Shown piece by piece: positions 8,930-18,132 of a stretch of 64,000 nucleotides of DNA. The first letter of the stretch is position 1. Each line of letters opens with the position of its first letter. The notes under the pieces were generated by a model. That model saw only the letters and a list, made by a program, of their open reading frames with translations, did no database searches and was not told the DNA's origin. Source of the stretch: an uncultured SAR116 cluster alpha proteobacterium (GTDB lineage: Bacteria > Pseudomonadota > Alphaproteobacteria > Puniceispirillales > Puniceispirillaceae); assembly GCA_902518965.1 (NCBI GenBank), contig CABYIQ010000003.1:62001-126000 (forward strand), written 5' to 3'. The position numbers and the translations under genes were made by a program.

Positions 8930-9966
8930 TAGTTTGGGTCAACCATCCTTTTAGCTAGATCCACCATTCGGCAGGCATAGCCCATTTCATTATCATACCA
9001 AGCATAGACTTTGAGCATGGTGCCATCCGTCACTAGCGTGCTGGCTGCATCTATTATAGAGCTCCGCGTATCATTCACATAATCCGCCGATACAAGAGGC
9101 CGTTCCTCGTAACCAAGAATGCCGGCAAGTTCATTATTTGCCGCTTCGGCAAATAATGCGTTCACTTCTTGTGCACTGGTGGGCCGGGCAAGTTCAAACA
9201 CTGCGTCGGTCAGACTGGCATTTAAGACCGGCGCCCGCACGGCATGACCGTTCAACTTGCCCTTCAGTTCAGGATAAATCAACCCGATCGCTTTCGCACT
9301 TCCTGTTGTAGTTGGCATCAAGGATGTCATGGCAGAACGCGCACGCCGCAAATCTTTGTGCGGTGCATCGACAATCACGTTTGTGTTTGTTGGATCGTGG
9401 ATGGTTGTGATCTGACCATGGAGTATGCCAATTCCCTCATGGACGACTTTGACTAGCGGAGCAAGACAATTGGTAGTACAAGACGCCGCTGTTATGATAT
9501 TATGCCTTATGGGGTCATAAAGATGATCATTAATCCCATAGACAAGATTGAGCACTTGGCCATCCTGAACTGGTGCGGCAACCATAACTTTTTGAACCCC
9601 TTTGGAAAAATATCCTGCAAGTTTTTCTGGGGTGCGAAAACGCCCAGTACATTCAAGGACCAATTCACAACCATGCGCTCCCCAGTCGACACTTCCAGGC
9701 TCCTCAGATGAAGAAAAACTCATACGTCTGCCATCAACAGTGATGCTGCTCTCAGCAGGCTCAATATCCGCACGCCAACGTCCATGCACACTATCAAATT
9801 CAAGTAAATGTGCAGTGGTATTGGCTCCACCACTGACCTCATTCAGATGGACGATTTCAAGCCGTGTATCCGCGTTATGGTCTTTAGCGTCTCGAAGAAT
9901 TCCACCTAAAGCTGCCCGCAACACCAAACGGCCAATTCGGCCCATGCCATTAATGCCAATTTTCAT
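8929..9966 (-). CDS. Glyceraldehyde-3-phosphate dehydrogenase, ArsJ partner
   Basis: 345 aa. Rossmann motif [14 protein letters not shown] at residues 5-18; catalytic cysteine Cys163 in [10 protein letters not shown]; substrate region HDPTNTN in the middle. The chemistry is that of GAPDH, but the one-base overlap with arsJ marks it as the arsenate-resistance paralogue, which arsenylates glyceraldehyde 3-phosphate to give 1-arseno-3-phosphoglycerate for export. It could also contribute to glycolysis. No operator or Pho box is obvious in the 160 bp upstream. Confidence 0.87.
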   Translation of the reverse strand: MKIGINGMGRIGRLVLRAALGGILRDAKDHNADTRLEIVHLNEVSGGANTTAHLLEFDSVHGRWRADIEPAESSITVDGRRMSFSSSEEPGSVDWGAHGCELVLECTGRFRTPEKLAGYFSKGVQKVMVAAPVQDGQVLNLVYGINDHLYDPIRHNIITAASCTTNCLAPLVKVVHEGIGILHGQITTIHDPTNTNVIVDAPHKDLRRARSAMTSLMPTTTGSAKAIGLIYPELKGKLNGHAVRAPVLNASLTDAVFELARPTSAQEVNALFAEAANNELAGILGYEERPLVSADYVNDTRSSIIDAASTLVTDGTMLKVYAWYDNEMGYACRMVDLAKRMVDPN

Positions 9967-10126
9967 GATAACACCTAATAAAGTTTCAGATAGTTACTGG
10001 ATAAATATTACAAGTTTATTGCAGGATATCTCTCCTAAAGTGTAGGTAGAACCGAGGAAGTCCAAGCGTTTTCAGACGCATGAACGACCAAACAAATCAA
10101 AAAATTTATCAGCCTAATAACTGGAC

Positions 10127-10954
10127 CTACCTTTCCAGTGCGGCAAGAAAAGCCTCAAGTTCTTTTGTGGGAATCCTAGCGTTTTCGGCTGGCCCTGGAA
10201 AACTGCCATCAAGAGATGCTGCGCGGAAGGCGGCTAGCGCGGCGCGGCGCTCCAGTGCCACTTGGTCGGCAAGCGCAGCCAGGTTGCCAAAGGCGCGTGA
10301 ATGTCGTGGCAGTGGATTTTCACCGCAAATATCATTTTGAAATAGGTACATGACGTCGCCGCCAGGCCCCGAGCCAAGCGACACAGTGATCAATCCAGTG
10401 CGTGGGCTGATAGCTGACATGACTTCGGCAGGAATCACCTCAGCTTCGACAGAGAATGCTCCGGCATTTTCTAAGTCACGGAAGTCTTGCATCAGCGCCA
10501 GCGCCTCTTCTGCAGTACGACCAACCGCTCGAAGGCCGCCGCGCCATGTCGATTTTCGCGGCACCAGTCCAAGATGCCCCATCACTGGGATGTCTTCATT
10601 CGCCAGCATTTCAACAACAGCCAGTCGGCGTGCTGTCATGACCGAATCCGCCCCATTCTTTAGAGCTTCCAAAGCTCCTCGAAGTATATCCTCATCCGTC
10701 GGATAATCTGGTATCGTCAATGCCGCAGTTAAGAAATGATGTGGTGCGCCCTGACGTACAAGCTCCACATTAGCAGCCCCGCAGATCAACATATCGATCC
10801 CAGAATCAGCTGCTGCCGCCGCCTCCTCAACGGTGTTAGCGGTTGTCTGCGTCAATTTACGGACACCCTTGCAGGACCGTATATCAGCAGCAGTTAAGTT
10901 GCGACGCGACGGCTTAGCATCCCAAGTGTAAATGGGCTTCGTATCCTGCTCCAT
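10127..10954 (-). CDS. PanB-like (ketopantoate hydroxymethyltransferase superfamily) protein with altered metal site
   Basis: 275 aa from ATG 10954, chosen over an upstream TTG (10969) because GGGAG lies at proper distance before the ATG. The fold is recognisable: GHLGLVPRKSTW matches PanB GHLGLTPQS, VEAEVIP keeps the catalytic-type glutamate, and PLPRHSRAF near the end is PanB-like. The magnesium ligands of true PanB are not there: the VGDS position reads CGAA, the ADLPF aspartate is lost, and KIEGG reads VMTAR. It is therefore probably not a standard PanB. A paralogue with the same GLVPRKSTW signature sits at 50604-51467. It lies 160 bp upstream of GAPDH-arsJ on the same strand; a shared transcript is possible. 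Confidence 0.6.
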   Translation of the reverse strand: MEQDTKPIYTWDAKPSRRNLTAADIRSCKGVRKLTQTTANTVEEAAAAADSGIDMLICGAANVELVRQGAPHHFLTAALTIPDYPTDEDILRGALEALKNGADSVMTARRLAVVEMLANEDIPVMGHLGLVPRKSTWRGGLRAVGRTAEEALALMQDFRDLENAGAFSVEAEVIPAEVMSAISPRTGLITVSLGSGPGGDVMYLFQNDICGENPLPRHSRAFGNLAALADQVALERRAALAAFRAASLDGSFPGPAENARIPTKELEAFLAALER

Positions 10955-11290
10955 ATCCCGTTCTCCCAAAATAACGCACGACCAAATTAATGTCTGGATA
11001 GGTTAAATGATCGCTGCTTAAACTGCCAACCGATAACGTTTGTGAAGGCACATTTGTCCTACTAGATGATATATTAGGGTGAGCATCCTTGCTCAAAATG
11101 ACACCGCCTGTGGATAACAACAGACATGGTCTCAAAAAATAGCCAAATGATTGACTGATTATTATTGTTCCTGCGGGGGCTTTTAGCTAAGAAACCTCTC
11201 CAAAAACCGACAGAGAATATCAAAAATGTAATAATTTTGTAATCTTACTAAAGTACTGAATTATATTAATTAATAACCATAGGTGCTGAG
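10955..11290. other. Divergent promoter region between PanB-like gene and ppk
   Basis: About 335 bp with start regions of two diverging transcripts. No gene is visible. A Pho-box-like pair lies near the ppk side (11226-11243). Confidence 0.5.
11226..11243 (+). promoter_or_regulatory. Pho box upstream of ppk
   Basis: ATGTAAT AATT TTGTAAT: two 7-mers with 11-bp repeat spacing, as expected for PhoB (consensus CTGTCAT-N4-CTGTCAT), 48 bp before the TTG start. The units match the TTGTAAT and CTGTAAT forms seen in front of phoB and pstS in this window. Confidence 0.6.
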
Positions 11291-13393
11291 TTGAACGTTA
11301 CTGAAAAATTAATCAACAATGAAGAAAAAGAGGCACGATTTTTCAATCGTGAGCTAAGTTGGCTTAGCTTTAATGAGCGTGTGCTTTCTCAATATTTGCG
11401 GCCAGACGTTCCTTTGGGCGAGAAGTTACGGTTTATTGCAATTTCCGCCAATAATCTCGATGAATTTTTTATGGTTAGAATAGCTGGTTTGAGGCAATTG
11501 GAAAAACGCGGTTACCTAACCGTTCCGGGAAGTGATGAAAGATTAGACGAATTATTGACTAGAGTTATAGAGAGAAGTGTAAAACTACAACTCCAGCAGC
11601 AGACAGCTTTTAATTTTGTTCTAAGCCAACTCAGCAAGGTTTTTGAAATCACTGATATCAAAAACCTAAATAAGCAAGAACACCATTGGTTAACCAACCA
11701 GTTTTCAGAAAACATTCTACCGCTGCTGTCACCCACAACTTTAGACCCCGTCCATCCATTTCCATTTATCCAAAATAAGGGCAAGGGTCTTTTTTTGGAG
11801 CTATTAACTCAGAAAGATGAATTAATACGTGCTGCCATCCTACTGCCAGATAGTTGCCCAAGATTTATAAGAATTCCCGGAGCATTATTGCGCTTCGTAA
11901 AAGTAGAAGATGCAATAACAAAGTTCATAAATCTGATTTTTCCAAAATATCAAATAAAAAAAGCTGGTATGTTCCGAATTTTGCGTGATTCTGAGATGCA
12001 AATTGATGATGAAGCTTCGGATTTGCTATCCCAATTTGAGAGTAGTTTGAAGAAGAGGCGTCGTGGCGAAATAGTGTCTTTAGTAATCTCTGACAACTTT
12101 TCTAAAGCTACGTTGAGTTTTCTTAAGCGTGAGATGCAAACAGATACTTCAGCAATTTATCAAACAAAAGGATTTGTGGGCCTACAGGATGTAAATGATA
12201 TTCTAAAGCACTTTCCACAAAAGCTTTTATTTAAAAAATGGGATGCTCGACTTCCTCAAAGAATCATCGATTTCAATCAGGACATATTTGCAGCCATAAA
12301 ACAAAAGGATCTGTTGGTTCATCATCCCTTTGAAGAGTTCGATGTTGTCATTAAATTGCTCGAACAAGCTGCTATTGACCCAGATGTCCTTGCAATTCGT
12401 CAAACGCTTTATCGTACCACCAGTGACTCACCTATCGCTCAAGCATTAAAAAAAGCTGCAGAGAACGGAAAAGCAGTTACAGCAGTAATTGAATTAAAAG
12501 CCCGCTTTGACGAGGCAAACAATATTAAATTAGCCCGTGAACTTGAAAAAGCTGGAGCACAAGTGACATACGGTTTGGGACAGTTAAAAGTACATTCAAA
12601 ACTATCACTGATAATGCGCGAGGAAGATAAGAAGATTGTTTCGTATGTTCACTGTGGAACTGGCAACTATCACCCCACAAACTCCAAGACATATACTGAC
12701 TTTTCATTTTTTACATGTGAAAAATCTATTTGTGAGGATGTGAGACTAATATTTAATTTTCTAACCAGTTACGTTCAGCCAGATAATTTAGTTCATTCGA
12801 AAATATCACCTAACTCATCATATCAATGGTTCTTAGATTGCTTGGATAACGAAATTGCGAATGCCAAAGCAGGAAAACCAGCGTTTTTCTTTGGGAAAGC
12901 TAATGCGCTTCAAGAAAAAACTATTATTGAAAAACTCTATGAGGCATCAAATGCTGGTGTTGAAATTACACTATTTATTAGGGGCATCTGTGGTTTGAGG
13001 CCCGGTGTTATTGGCATGTCTGAAAATATCAAAGTACTTTCGATTATTGGTCGCTACTTGGAGCATGGCCGTTTCTATGTTTTTGGGAATGGTGATGCTA
13101 TGGGCTCAAAACAAAATCAATTATTTTTATCCTCAGCCGACTTAATGCATAGGAACTTGTTTAATAGGGTTGAAATCTTTTTGCCTATTCTTAACACTAC
13201 CTTAAGAAAACAATTTTTTGAGCAAATTATACCTGCATTAATCAGTGACAACATAAATCGCTGGGAGCTAAAAGACGATGGGCGTTATCTAGCAGATGTT
13301 CCCAAAACGAAGAAATTTTCTTCTCATAACTATTTTATGGAAACAATAAGTTTATCAGGCCAAGGAAGCAATTCTGAACATTTTGATAACTAA
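11291..13393 (+). CDS. ppk: Polyphosphate kinase 1
   Basis: 700 aa, usual PPK1 length. Starts at TTG 11291 with AGGTG upstream; the N-terminal domain has the family signature FFNRELSWLSFNERVL at residues 17-32. The phosphohistidine is His435 in LKVHSKLSLI, the second conserved histidine lies in RYLEHGRFYVFGN, and the C-terminal NLFNRVEIFLPI is also typical. It reversibly moves the ATP gamma-phosphate onto polyphosphate, a phosphate store. It is followed 11 bp later by ppx, a common pairing. A Pho box upstream suggests PhoB control. Confidence 0.96.
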   Translation: MNVTEKLINNEEKEARFFNRELSWLSFNERVLSQYLRPDVPLGEKLRFIAISANNLDEFFMVRIAGLRQLEKRGYLTVPGSDERLDELLTRVIERSVKLQLQQQTAFNFVLSQLSKVFEITDIKNLNKQEHHWLTNQFSENILPLLSPTTLDPVHPFPFIQNKGKGLFLELLTQKDELIRAAILLPDSCPRFIRIPGALLRFVKVEDAITKFINLIFPKYQIKKAGMFRILRDSEMQIDDEASDLLSQFESSLKKRRRGEIVSLVISDNFSKATLSFLKREMQTDTSAIYQTKGFVGLQDVNDILKHFPQKLLFKKWDARLPQRIIDFNQDIFAAIKQKDLLVHHPFEEFDVVIKLLEQAAIDPDVLAIRQTLYRTTSDSPIAQALKKAAENGKAVTAVIELKARFDEANNIKLARELEKAGAQVTYGLGQLKVHSKLSLIMREEDKKIVSYVHCGTGNYHPTNSKTYTDFSFFTCEKSICEDVRLIFNFLTSYVQPDNLVHSKISPNSSYQWFLDCLDNEIANAKAGKPAFFFGKANALQEKTIIEKLYEASNAGVEITLFIRGICGLRPGVIGMSENIKVLSIIGRYLEHGRFYVFGNGDAMGSKQNQLFLSSADLMHRNLFNRVEIFLPILNTTLRKQFFEQIIPALISDNINRWELKDDGRYLADVPKTKKFSSHNYFMETISLSGQGSNSEHFDN

Positions 13394-13404
13394 AATAACT
13401 AGCG

Positions 13405-14895
13405 ATGAGACAAACCCAAAAAAATAAATCTAAAGCAAAAGCGGAGCATATTGCGGTAATTGATATAGGCTCAAATTCAATGCGTTTAGTAATGTATGAT
13501 AAATTGGGCCGTTACCCATACCCACTTTTTGACGAGAGGGTCACAGCAAAACTGGGTGTTGGTCTGGATGCAACAGGAAAAATCAATACGTCAAATAGCA
13601 AGATGGCTTTAGAGGCTCTTTCAAGATTTTCCCAAATATTAAAGTCATTAGAACCCCACCAAATAATCGTTGTCGCCACAGCAGTATTGCGAAGAGCAAA
13701 AAATGCTCTGAAATTTCTGAAATCAGCTGAGAAAATTCTTGGTCATAAAATTAGCGTCATAACTCCTGAAGAAGAAGCTTTATTTATGGTCAATGGGTTG
13801 ACTAATGGAATGCCTGATTTGACGGGACTAGTTGTTGATTTAGGTGGAGGCAGTACTGAAATTGCTTACGTCCAAAGAGGTGAAATTTTAAATTCTACAT
13901 CATTAGCCATTGGACATTTATCCACCATTCCTTCTGACAAAATACGCAAAAAAATTCACGAAGTGAGCTGGCTCAAAAAAATGAACGGCCAGCATCTTTT
14001 TGGAATTGGCGGTAGTTTCAGAGCGATTGGCAACGCTTTCCTGCGTAATTCAAATTATCCTGTCAAACTCTTGCACAGGCTACATATCAAATCAGAGGAA
14101 CGAGATGAAATAATCGCAAAATTAGAAAATGGTGAAAGGCTTGCCGGTATACCCCAGGGTCGATACGCTTCGATAGGAGTAGCGGCTACCATAGTTCATC
14201 ATCTATTTGATGCAACCAATTGCAATGACCTAATAATCAGTGGAACAAGCATTCGTGATGGGCTTGTTTTAAGTTTTCAGAAAGACAATTACAAAAAAAG
14301 AGATCCGTTGCATCTAGTGTGTAAGGAGTTGGCAAAAAAAAATGGTCGTATTGCTGGGGAGGGCAAATTAATACATAAATTTCTAGAGAAAACAGCTACA
14401 GCTTCCGCCAAAATAGTGCTCAAAAAAAGTGAACTCCAACATAAAAAAAGGTTAATTCGAGCGGTATGTCTTTTGGCAAATATTTGTTGGCATGAACCCA
14501 GTGAAAAGAGAGGGAAAATTGCATTTGAGCGCATTTTATCTCTTCCGGTTTATGGGTTATCACATAAAGAGCGCGTCTGGCTTGGGATGGCTTTATTCCA
14601 TCGATATGAGGGAATCAGGACGCCCTTGAATTCCATAACATCAGCAGACAAAATTCTGACAAGTAGTGAACAGCAGTATGCTTTGGCTATAGGGTTAGGA
14701 TTAAGATTTACATCAATTTTTTGTGCAGGCTATGTTGACTTTCTTAGTGATGCAAAACTTTCGGTTTCAGGGAAACGTCTAATAATTTTTTTAAAGCAAG
14801 ACATGATTGATTTAATGGACTTTCACTCCAAAAGAAGATTCCAAACATTTGCTGAAACCCTTAGCCTTCAGAGTGAAATTCAATTGGTGCAGTAA
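13405..14895 (+). CDS. ppx: Exopolyphosphatase (Ppx/GppA family)
   Basis: 496 aa. ASKHA-fold phosphatase: P1 loop VIDIGSNSMRLVMY near residues 19-32, catalytic-glutamate region ITPEEEALFM near 125, P2 loop VVDLGGGSTEI near 147-157, and GIGGSFRAIGNAF near 200. The C-terminal ~200 residues correspond to the helical HD-like domain of long Ppx proteins. It removes phosphate from polyphosphate chain ends and could also act on pppGpp. It follows ppk by 11 bp, so synthesis and breakdown of polyphosphate are co-transcribed. Confidence 0.93.
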   Translation: MRQTQKNKSKAKAEHIAVIDIGSNSMRLVMYDKLGRYPYPLFDERVTAKLGVGLDATGKINTSNSKMALEALSRFSQILKSLEPHQIIVVATAVLRRAKNALKFLKSAEKILGHKISVITPEEEALFMVNGLTNGMPDLTGLVVDLGGGSTEIAYVQRGEILNSTSLAIGHLSTIPSDKIRKKIHEVSWLKKMNGQHLFGIGGSFRAIGNAFLRNSNYPVKLLHRLHIKSEERDEIIAKLENGERLAGIPQGRYASIGVAATIVHHLFDATNCNDLIISGTSIRDGLVLSFQKDNYKKRDPLHLVCKELAKKNGRIAGEGKLIHKFLEKTATASAKIVLKKSELQHKKRLIRAVCLLANICWHEPSEKRGKIAFERILSLPVYGLSHKERVWLGMALFHRYEGIRTPLNSITSADKILTSSEQQYALAIGLGLRFTSIFCAGYVDFLSDAKLSVSGKRLIIFLKQDMIDLMDFHSKRRFQTFAETLSLQSEIQLVQ

Positions 14896-14966
14896 GTAAT
14901 AACATCTTTGGATTTTTTTTTATAATATAAGCTTGGTGTTTTTGTAGCCATCCAAAATAATTAGTT

Positions 14967-16382
14967 TCAGCCTGAAAAAGCCTGAAAAATTCCGATGGCA
15001 TAAACGACCAAACACAAAACTAAAGATAGGAGAACAGCTGCGCTTCCATAATCTTTTGCGCGTTTTGATAAGCCGTGATGGCTAAAGGAAACACGGTCGA
15101 CTGCTGCCTCCACGCTAGAGTTTAATAACTCAACAATTAGAACAAGCACCGTGGACATCACCATGATAAGTTTAAGGTTAAGTTCAACTGGCAAGATGAA
15201 GGCAAGAATTAGCATTGGGACGGCTAAGGCTAATTCTTGGCGAAAGGCACTTTCTTCTGCTATGGCAAAACGAAGGCCAGAAAGTGAGTTGCTCGCAGCG
15301 GCAAAGGCTCTTAATACACCTGTGTTGCCTTTATAGGGGTTGTCTAGAACGCTGTAATCATCAGGATTTCGGGAGAGCACAAGATAAGATAACAAAATCC
15401 TACTTGCATTCTCCCAAGAAAATGTTTCTGCATAGGCTCTTACCTTGCTCCGGTGTTTTTTTAGTGCCTTTTCACAAGCTACACCAAGGTCATCGTCCAG
15501 AACCCCTCCGTCGCTATTTCCCACGACATCAATTGGTCCTGTTACTGGAAAGGCAGCTACCGGCAGACCACAGGCCATCGCCTCCAGCAAGACAAGACCA
15601 AATGTGTCAGTTGTTGAAGGAAAAACAAAGACGTCAGCTTTCTGATAGTAAGTTGGCAGCTCGTCACGTGTCTTCATACCATGGAAAGTCACGTCTGGGT
15701 ATTTGCCCTTAAGCTTAGCCATTTCAGGGCCATCTCCGACTACCCATTTTATGCCATCTAGTTCCAGCTCAAGAAAAGCTTCTATGTTTTTCTCTATTGA
15801 AACTCTGCCTACATAAATGAAAATTGGTTTTGGATTCTTCTTGCGTCTTAATTTGGGTGAAAAATGAACTAAGTCGACCCCTCTTGGCCAGAGCACAGGC
15901 TTTCCGACACGGAATTTGATTAGGTCATCTACAACAGTTTTTGTAGGTGCTAAAACCGCCTCACTTGGGGCATGAAACCAACGCAGAAAACTATAAGTAA
16001 CTCCGAGGCGAAGCCTGAACCGGCTGTAAATATATTCAGGAAAACGCGTGTGATAAGCTGTAGTGAACTTGACCCCGTTGCGCTTTGCAAAATTTCGAGC
16101 TGATATGCCCAGTGGTCCCTCTGTAGCAATGTGAATAAAATCAGGTGAAATATTGCGAATAAATTTTGCTACTTTGCTCCCAGGCAAAACTGAGAGTTTA
16201 ATTTCAGGGTAGGTTGGGCAAGGAATGGTAAAAAAACCTTCTGGTGTTAGCATAAACACCTCATAGCCCAGTGCACTCAAATCCTCACGCGTCTGGGATA
16301 ATGTTCTCACCACGCCGTTTACTTGAGGATACCAAGCATCAGTTACTATCAAGACTTTTTGTTTATTTTCAGGAGACGTCAT
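14967..16382 (-). CDS. Fusion of GT4 diacylglycerol glycosyltransferase (Agt-like) and complete DgkA diacylglycerol kinase
   Basis: 471 aa, two enzymes in one chain. Residues 1 to ~345 are a GT-B/GT4 glycosyltransferase: VTDAWYPQVNGVVRTLS near the N-terminus, then IYVGRVSIEKN and the donor-site EX7E region FPSTTDTFGLVLLEAMACG. Residues ~357-471 (about 14967-15314) are a full-length prokaryotic DgkA: ESAFRQELA on the amphipathic helix, VELLNSSVEAAVDR with the catalytic/metal glutamates and asparagine, RAKDYGSAAVLL, and three membrane helices. It overlaps plcP by 4 nt (ATGA). In phosphorus-starved marine bacteria the PlcP/Agt pair converts phospholipid to glycolipid through diacylglycerol; the fused kinase would instead return diacylglycerol to phosphatidate. 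Both halves look intact. Confidence 0.88.
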   Translation of the reverse strand: MTSPENKQKVLIVTDAWYPQVNGVVRTLSQTREDLSALGYEVFMLTPEGFFTIPCPTYPEIKLSVLPGSKVAKFIRNISPDFIHIATEGPLGISARNFAKRNGVKFTTAYHTRFPEYIYSRFRLRLGVTYSFLRWFHAPSEAVLAPTKTVVDDLIKFRVGKPVLWPRGVDLVHFSPKLRRKKNPKPIFIYVGRVSIEKNIEAFLELELDGIKWVVGDGPEMAKLKGKYPDVTFHGMKTRDELPTYYQKADVFVFPSTTDTFGLVLLEAMACGLPVAAFPVTGPIDVVGNSDGGVLDDDLGVACEKALKKHRSKVRAYAETFSWENASRILLSYLVLSRNPDDYSVLDNPYKGNTGVLRAFAAASNSLSGLRFAIAEESAFRQELALAVPMLILAFILPVELNLKLIMVMSTVLVLIVELLNSSVEAAVDRVSFSHHGLSKRAKDYGSAAVLLSLVLCLVVYAIGIFQAFSG

Positions 16383-17200
16383 TCGACCGCAACAACATTA
16401 GTTGGGTGACTTATCGTTGTCTTTAGTTCAGTAATATTAGCCCAATTAATGATTTCCATTTGGCCATCATGATGCTCAACCAAGGCAGTAATACTCTCGA
16501 CCCAATCTCCGTCATTAAAATATTTGATACCGTCGATTTCCCGAATTTCAGCTTTATGAATATGTCCACAGATTACGCCAGAACATCCGCGTCGACGAGC
16601 CTCTTTGACCATGGCAGTTTCAAAAGCCGAAATAAAGGAAACAGCTGATTTCACCTTAAGTTTGAGATACTGTGAAAAAGACCAGTAAGGCATATTCAAT
16701 AGCCGCCGAAAACCGTTAATTAAACGGTTAACTCGGAGAAGATTGACATAGGCATAATCACCGATATAAGCAAGCCAACGGGCATGTTTGATAACGTTGT
16801 CAAACAGGTCGCCATGCACGATCCAATATTTTTCCCCTTTGATTGTGTGGTGTATATAATCCATGTGTATTTCCACCTCACCAAAAGTAAAGTCAATATA
16901 ATCACGAGCAGCTTCGTCATGATTGCCAGGGATATAAATTACTTTGGTGCCATTACGGGCTTTGCGGAGAATTTTTTGAATGACATCATTGTGTTTCTGA
17001 GGCCAAAAGAAACGCTTCTTGAGTTGCCATCCATCAATAATGTCACCAACGAGATAGAGCGTATCGCATTGAGTATGTTTTAAAAAATGCAGCAATGCGT
17101 CAACTTGTGCACCAGAAGTCCCAAGATGAACATCAGAAATCCAAATTGTTCGAAAGAGAAAGTTTGAATGTGAAAGGTCGTTCACTATTCCGTCTTTCAT
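16379..17200 (-). CDS. plcP: PlcP, calcineurin-like phospholipase C (LpxH-like metallophosphoesterase)
   Basis: 273 aa. All metallophosphoesterase motifs are present: WISDVHLGT near residue 20, LVGDIIDGW near 50, IPGNHDE near 93, VHGDLFD near 130 and CGHIHKAE near 210. The sequence resembles the LpxH-like PlcP of rhizobia and marine Alphaproteobacteria, which cleaves phosphatidylcholine and related phospholipids to diacylglycerol under phosphate limitation. Direct translational coupling to a lipid glycosyltransferase (ATGA overlap) supports PlcP over LpxH in lipid A synthesis. A weak Pho-box-like pair lies at 17240-17257. Confidence 0.85.
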   Translation of the reverse strand: MKDGIVNDLSHSNFLFRTIWISDVHLGTSGAQVDALLHFLKHTQCDTLYLVGDIIDGWQLKKRFFWPQKHNDVIQKILRKARNGTKVIYIPGNHDEAARDYIDFTFGEVEIHMDYIHHTIKGEKYWIVHGDLFDNVIKHARWLAYIGDYAYVNLLRVNRLINGFRRLLNMPYWSFSQYLKLKVKSAVSFISAFETAMVKEARRRGCSGVICGHIHKAEIREIDGIKYFNDGDWVESITALVEHHDGQMEIINWANITELKTTISHPTNVVAVE

Positions 17201-17239
17201 TTACCCATTGACTATACACTATGTATTTAAGCTTCCAAA

Positions 17240-17257
17240 GTTACAAAAATGTGAAAT
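17240..17257 (-). promoter_or_regulatory. Weak Pho-box candidate upstream of plcP
   Basis: On the minus strand ATTTCAC ATTT TTGTAAC: correct 11-bp spacing, but only the second 7-mer is close to the TTGTAAT form. It lies 40 bp before the plcP start, where a PhoB site would be expected. Confidence 0.35.
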
Positions 17258-17273
17258 CCAAATAACGCGGCAT

Positions 17274-17299
17274 CCCCCTCAACAAAGCAAGCGAGGGGG
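17274..17299. other. GC-rich hairpin between plcP and phoU
   Basis: CCCCCTC and GAGGGGG form a perfect 7-bp stem with a 12-nt loop. No U-run follows on either strand. It lies between the pst-phoU transcript end and the plcP promoter, so it may insulate the two leftward units. Confidence 0.5.
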
Positions 17300-17367
17300 G
17301 GCTAGTTGTCCAGTCTCAAATCTGATGAGAGTATTTTGAGATTGTTGTTTCACCAAAAAGGGCCTTG

Positions 17368-17429
17368 CAGAAAGTCTGAGAGGACCATTCTAAAGCGCTT
17401 TAGGTAGTGATCACGCAAACGACTTTCTG
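17368..17429 (-). terminator. Nested inverted repeats after phoU, probable terminator
   Basis: Outer arms CAGAAAGTC (17368-17376) and GACTTTCTG (17421-17429) are perfect complements; inside is the 14-bp palindrome CTAAAGCGCTTTAG (17390-17403). On the minus strand the structure directly follows the phoU stop, and CCCTTTTT comes about 8 bases after the outer stem. It is well placed to end the pstSCAB-phoU transcript. Confidence 0.5.
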
Positions 17430-17432
17430 AAC

Positions 17433-18119
17433 TTAGATATCTCGCTTATCTTCAAGAGAGTCAAAACGGTTCATTTCACCAGAACACATGTAAATGGTCG
17501 CTTCAGCAATATTTTTTGCGTGGTCTCCAATTCGCTCAAGGTGACGGGCAGCAAAAAGTAAGTGTACCAAATCTTCTAAATTGTCTTCGTTCCGCTTGAT
17601 CTCTTTAAAAACAGCTTTCGACAGTTCTTTATATTGTTTATCAAGAGTGACATCATCATCAAAAATCTTTTGTGTCTGACCTTCCTCTTTATTGTTGTAA
17701 CCTGAAATTGCACTCTGAAGGTTTTTTAAGGCCAAACTTGACATTTCTTCTAGTGAACTTGCAATATTAGAAGGAAGAGACATCCTCATTTTTCTGTTGA
17801 TTTTCGCAATATTTTTGGCCAGATCACCAACCCGCTCAAGGTTACTCGCCACCTGAATTGATGTTAGTACGACCCGAAGATCACTCGCCATTGGCGCGCG
17901 CAAGGCCAGTAAATTTTGAGCCCTTACATTAATATTAAGTTCCTCCGCATTGATGGTTTTATCTTTTTCAATAACCTCATCTACGCTTTTCTTTTTACCT
18001 TTAATAAGGTCATTGCAGGTTGCATCAAGCGCTGAACAAACACTTTTACCCATCTTACTAATGAATATATGCAGCTCTTTAAGCTCTTCATCATAAGTTC
18101 CAACAATATGAACGCTCAT
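17433..18119 (-). CDS. phoU: Phosphate signalling regulator PhoU
   Basis: 228 aa, standard length. Two repeated PhoU three-helix units, each with a metal-binding-type motif: SNLERVGDLAKNIAKI near residue 95 and RHLERIGDHAKNIAEA near 200. PhoU links Pst transport state to PhoR/PhoB signalling. It is the last gene of pstSCAB-phoU, 13 bp after pstB. No phoR lies in the window. Confidence 0.95.
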   Translation of the reverse strand: MSVHIVGTYDEELKELHIFISKMGKSVCSALDATCNDLIKGKKKSVDEVIEKDKTINAEELNINVRAQNLLALRAPMASDLRVVLTSIQVASNLERVGDLAKNIAKINRKMRMSLPSNIASSLEEMSSLALKNLQSAISGYNNKEEGQTQKIFDDDVTLDKQYKELSKAVFKEIKRNEDNLEDLVHLLFAARHLERIGDHAKNIAEATIYMCSGEMNRFDSLEDKRDI

Positions 18120-18132
18120 AGCCGACTAGCTC

